DNA of 64,000 nt from NCBI RefSeq assembly GCF_028858725.1, contig NC_084790.1, forward strand, positions 4,346,001-4,410,000. Direction: 5' to 3'. Both the position numbers and the translations under genes were made by a program. The DNA comes from Colius striatus (taxonomy: Eukaryota; Chordata; Aves; Coliiformes; Coliidae). This document shows positions 60,993-64,000 of the stretch, piece by piece. Below the pieces are notes generated by a model. It was not told the DNA's origin. It did not search any database and worked only from the letters and a program-made list of their open reading frames with translations. Numbering within the stretch: the first letter of the stretch is position 1; each line of letters begins with the position of its first letter.

Positions 60993-62620
60993 CACAGCAT
61001 CACAGAATCTCAAGGGTTGAGATCAACCTCTAGAGATCATCCAGTCCAATCCCCTGCCAGAGCAGGACCATCTAGAGTAGGGCACACAGGAACTCATCCA
61101 GGTGAGTCTAAATGTCTCCAGGGAAGGAGACTCCACAGCCCATCTGGGACCCTTCCAGTGCTCCCTCACCTCAACAGGGAAGAAATTCTTCCTTGTATTT
61201 CTTTAGAACCTCTTGTGTTGAAGCTTGTCCCCATTGCCCCTTGTCCTATCATTGGCCATCACTGAGAACAGCCTGGCTCCAGCCTCCTGACACCCAGCCT
61301 TAAGTAGTTGTGAACATTAATGAGATCAGCATTCAGGCTCCTCTTCCCTAAGCTAAAGAGCCCCAGCTCCCTCAGCCTTTCATCACAAGGGAGATGCTCC
61401 ACTCCCTTCATCTCTGTGGCCCTGCACTGACATCTCTCCAGCAGCTCCCTGTCCTTGTGGAACTGAAGGGCCCAGCACTGGACACAGTATTCTAGATGTG
61501 GCCTCATGAGGGCAGAGTAGTGGGGGAGCAGAACCTCTCTCCACCCAGTGCCCACAGCCCTCCTAATCCAGGCCAGGATGCCACTGGCCTTCTTGGCCAT
61601 GAGGGCATGTTGCTGGCTCATGCTCATCCTGCTGCCCACCAGCACCCCCAGCTCCCTTTCCCCTACACTACTCTCTAACAGTTCATTCCCCAGCCTGTGC
61701 TGCTACATGGGGTTGTTCTTTCCCAGATGCCAGACTCTACACTTGTCCTTGTTGAGTTTCATTAGATTTCTGCCTGCCCAACCCTCCAGCCTGTCCAGGG
61801 CTGGTTGAATGGCAGCACAGCCTTCTGGGGTGTCAGCCACCTCCCTAAGTTTAGTATCCTCAGCAAACTTGCTGACAGTGCCTCTTCCCTCAGCAAGGCC
61901 ATTAATGAATAGATTGAACAGTACCAGTCCCAGCACTGACCCCTGAGGGACTCCACTAGACACAGGCCTCCAACTAGACCCTGCCCCACTGATCACAACT
62001 CTCTGCCTTCTTTCCTCCAGCCAGTTAACAATCCACCTCACCACCTGATCATCCAGCCCCCAGTCTCTCAGTTTTGCTGCCAGGATGCTGTGGGAGATGG
62101 TGTCAAATGCTTGACTGAAATGCAGATAAACCACATCCACTGCACTGCCACCATCTCTCCAGCTGGTTACAGCTTCACAACAGGCTGTCTGGTTACTCAA
62201 ACGTGACTACTCCTTGTTGAAGCCATGTTGACTGCTGCCAATGACCCTCTTGTCCTTTAAATGCCTGGAGACAGCTCCCAGGGTGAGTTGCTCCATCAGC
62301 TTTCCAGGGATGGAGGTGAGGCTGACCACTCTGTAGTTACCCAGCTCCCCCTCCTTGGCCTTTTTGAGGACTGCAGTGACATTTGCTCTCCTGCAGCCCT
62401 CAGGCACCTCTCGTGTTCTCCAGGACTTGCTGAAGGTGATGGAGAGTGGTTTAGCAATGGCTTCCACCAGCTCCCTCAGCACCTGCTGGTGCATCCCATG
62501 GGGGCCCATGGATTGATGTACAGCCAGACTGCTGAGCTGATCCTGAAGCCAGTCCTCACCAACCAAACACAACTCCTCCCTTAACCTGACTTCTCCTGGA
62601 GTCTGGGGTCCCTGAGCTCT
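60993..62620 (-). mobile_element. CR1 LINE, long copy X2 with RT domain
   Basis: It matches X1 at offset 8431. The two main RT-bearing translated segments (165 codons each) are identical to those of X1, including the TAG after SSQHGFNKE and the AED box. Its left edge (to about 61100) instead resembles Y copies, marking the recombination junction. Confidence 0.92.
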
Positions 62621-62825
62621 CCCAGAGAAAAGGTGCAGAGCTCTGTCTGCGTTTGGAAGCTTGTGTTGTGCAGTGCCCCATGGACTCTGGGCTTCAGCCT
62701 TCAAAGTGTTGAGGCCTTGAGAAGGAGGAAGCTGTAGGGGTTGTGCAGTGTCTGAGACAGTCCTGTAAAGAGTTGTGTGTGCTTGAGAAATGTTTTTAAA
62801 GGCTCCCTGTGAGGGTGCTGAGCCA

Positions 62826-62844
62826 GGGGGTATAGCTCAGTGGT
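62826..62844 (+). pseudogene. tRNA-Cys 5' fragment, 19 bases
   Basis: Same fragment, leader and join as at 45443; offset 8431 from the one at 54395. Confidence 0.9.
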
Positions 62845-63092
62845 CTTTTGGTAGGGCTGAGGTCAGTCTGTGAGAGTTTTCCCTGTGTTGTGGTGGCCAA
62901 TGCACATGCCCAGGCAGCAGCTGTGTGTGTGAGCAGCAGTGTCCCTGGTGTAGCTGTTGTGTGAGTCAGGGTGACTAAAGAGGCAACAGAATGTGTAATT
63001 TAGTTTGTGTGACCCAGGCCAAGGTGGCAGTGTACATAAAAGCTGAGGTGTGGCCAAAGGTTTGAGTTGGTGTCTTTGGGAGCTTTGCCCAA

Positions 63093-63164
63093 GGGGGTAT
63101 AGCTCAGTGGTAGAGCATTTGACTGCAGATCAAGAGGTCCCTGGTTCAACTCCAGGTGCCCCCT
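63093..63164 (+). tRNA. tRNA-Cys(GCA), type B
   Basis: Full cloverleaf; offset 8431 from the copy at 54662 and with the same leader variant. Confidence 0.97.
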
Positions 63165-63195
63165 CTTTTCTCCCCCTTCTTCTCACCTCCCTTTT

Positions 63196-64000
63196 CACAG
63201 CATCACAGAATCTCAAGGGTTGAGATCAACCTCTAGAGATCATCCAGTCCAATCCCCTGCCAGAGCAGGACCATCTAGAGTAGGGCACACAGGAACTCAT
63301 CCAGGTGAGTCTAAATGTCTCCAGAGAAGGAGACTCCACAGCCCATCTGGGACCCTTCCAGTGATCCATCACCTCAACAGGGAAGAAATTCTTTCTTGTA
63401 TTTCTTTGGAACCTCCTGTGTTCCAGCTTGTCCCCATTGGCCCTTGTCCTATCATTGGCCATCACTGAGAACAGCCTGGCTCCAGCCTCCTGACACCCAG
63501 CCTTAAGTAGCTGTTAACATTAATGAGATCAGCATTCAGGCTCCTCTTCCCTAAGCTAAAGAGCCCCAGCTCCCTCAGCCTTTCATCACAAGGGAGATGC
63601 TCCACTCCCTTCATCTCTGTGGCCCTGCACTGACCTCTCTCCAGTAGCTCCCTGTCCTTGTGGAACTGAAGGGCCCAGCACTGGACACAGTATTCTAGAT
63701 GTGGCCTCATGAGGGCAGAGTAGAGGGGGAAGAGAACCTCTCTCCACCCAGTGCCCACAGCCCTTCTAATCCAGGCCAGGATGCCATTGGCCTTCTTGGC
63801 CATGAGGGCATGTTGCTGGCTCATGCTCATCCTGCTGCCCACCAGCACCCCCAGCTCCCTTTCCCCTACACTACTCTCTAACAGTTCATTCCCCAGCCTG
63901 TGCTGCTACATGGGGTTGTTCTTTCCCAGATGCCAGACTCTACACTTGTCCTTGTTGAGTTTCATTAGATTTCTGCCTGCCCAACCCTCCAGCCTGTCCA
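63196..64000 (-). mobile_element. CR1 LINE, copy Y3, cut by the window end
   Basis: It matches Y1 at offset 8431; the translated carboxyl segment (128 codons) is identical to that of 55031-55417. The RT core would lie beyond the window. Confidence 0.9.

Larger units (their letters stand above)
44563..64000 (+). repeat. tRNA-Cys / CR1 expanding array
   Basis: Eleven full tRNA-Cys genes, all plus strand and all type B, alternate with antisense CR1 fragments. From 52470 the segments between tRNA starts are 2192, 1961, 1158, 1951, 1158 and 2203 bases: order X-Y-Z-Y-Z-X, then Y runs off the window. About 55.27-57.9 kb matches 58.38-61.0 kb at offset 3109. About 52.6-55.6 kb matches 61.0-64.0 kb at offset 8431, with the translated CR1 segments I compared identical. 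Two leaders recur: 'gagggtgctgagcca' and 'ggcagtgttggccaa'. The array is interrupted at about 46.3-50.5 kb by a sense CR1 and a CpG island. Confidence 0.9.

Noticed and set aside
44563-64000. CRISPR-like array of regularly spaced repeats
   Set aside because: The repeated elements are tRNA genes in a vertebrate genome with kilobase spacing; there are no spacers or cas genes.

Overview
The window reads as avian nuclear DNA. CR1 LINE fragments are the only abundant interspersed repeat, introns are short, CpG-rich promoters are frequent, and the gene order LASP1 - tRNA-Cys - RPL23 matches the order I know from mammals. No species call is possible from sequence alone.

Region 1 (1-4450) lies downstream of LASP1. 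It holds a CR1 tail and a candidate one-exon gene on the minus strand. That gene has a GC-rich leader with no upstream AUG, a 25-codon ORF for a single hydrophobic helix (3179-3256), and a poly(A) signal at 2283-2288. It is the best candidate here for an undescribed gene.

Region 2 (about 4452-37600) is the complete LASP1 gene on the minus strand: seven coding exons, all junctions in phase, 258 residues (LIM domain, two nebulin repeats, linker, SH3). The promoter area has a perfect CArG box and G-rich tracts.

Region 3 (38031-41990) has two tRNA-Cys(GCA) genes and the complete RPL23 gene on the plus strand: five exons, 140 residues, a 5'TOP-like start and a poly(A) signal. RPL23 introns 2 and 3 each hold a copy of the same H/ACA snoRNA, resembling SNORA21, with a compensated stem change between copies.

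Region 4 (about 43840-64000) is an expanding tRNA-Cys locus with eleven more full-length genes, a 5'-truncated fragment repeated with one fixed breakpoint, and a decayed 3' half. Each tRNA in the distal part is followed by an antisense CR1 fragment. All sampled RT-bearing CR1 copies share the same stop codon and the same altered catalytic box, so the CR1 was dead before it was copied and travels as a passenger of DNA-level duplication. The distal array has the order X-Y-Z-Y-Z-X-Y with periods of 3109 and 8431 bp. A CpG island (48020-49200) interrupts it; its left edge aligns with the tRNA leader sequence, and it contains a divergent pair of tRNA-like A/B-box modules and a possible downstream exon (49810-49907) I cannot identify.

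The loci share a theme rather than a pathway: a ribosomal protein gene, its intronic snoRNAs and a large tRNA family (translation) lie beside a cytoskeletal adaptor gene with an SRF-type promoter site.
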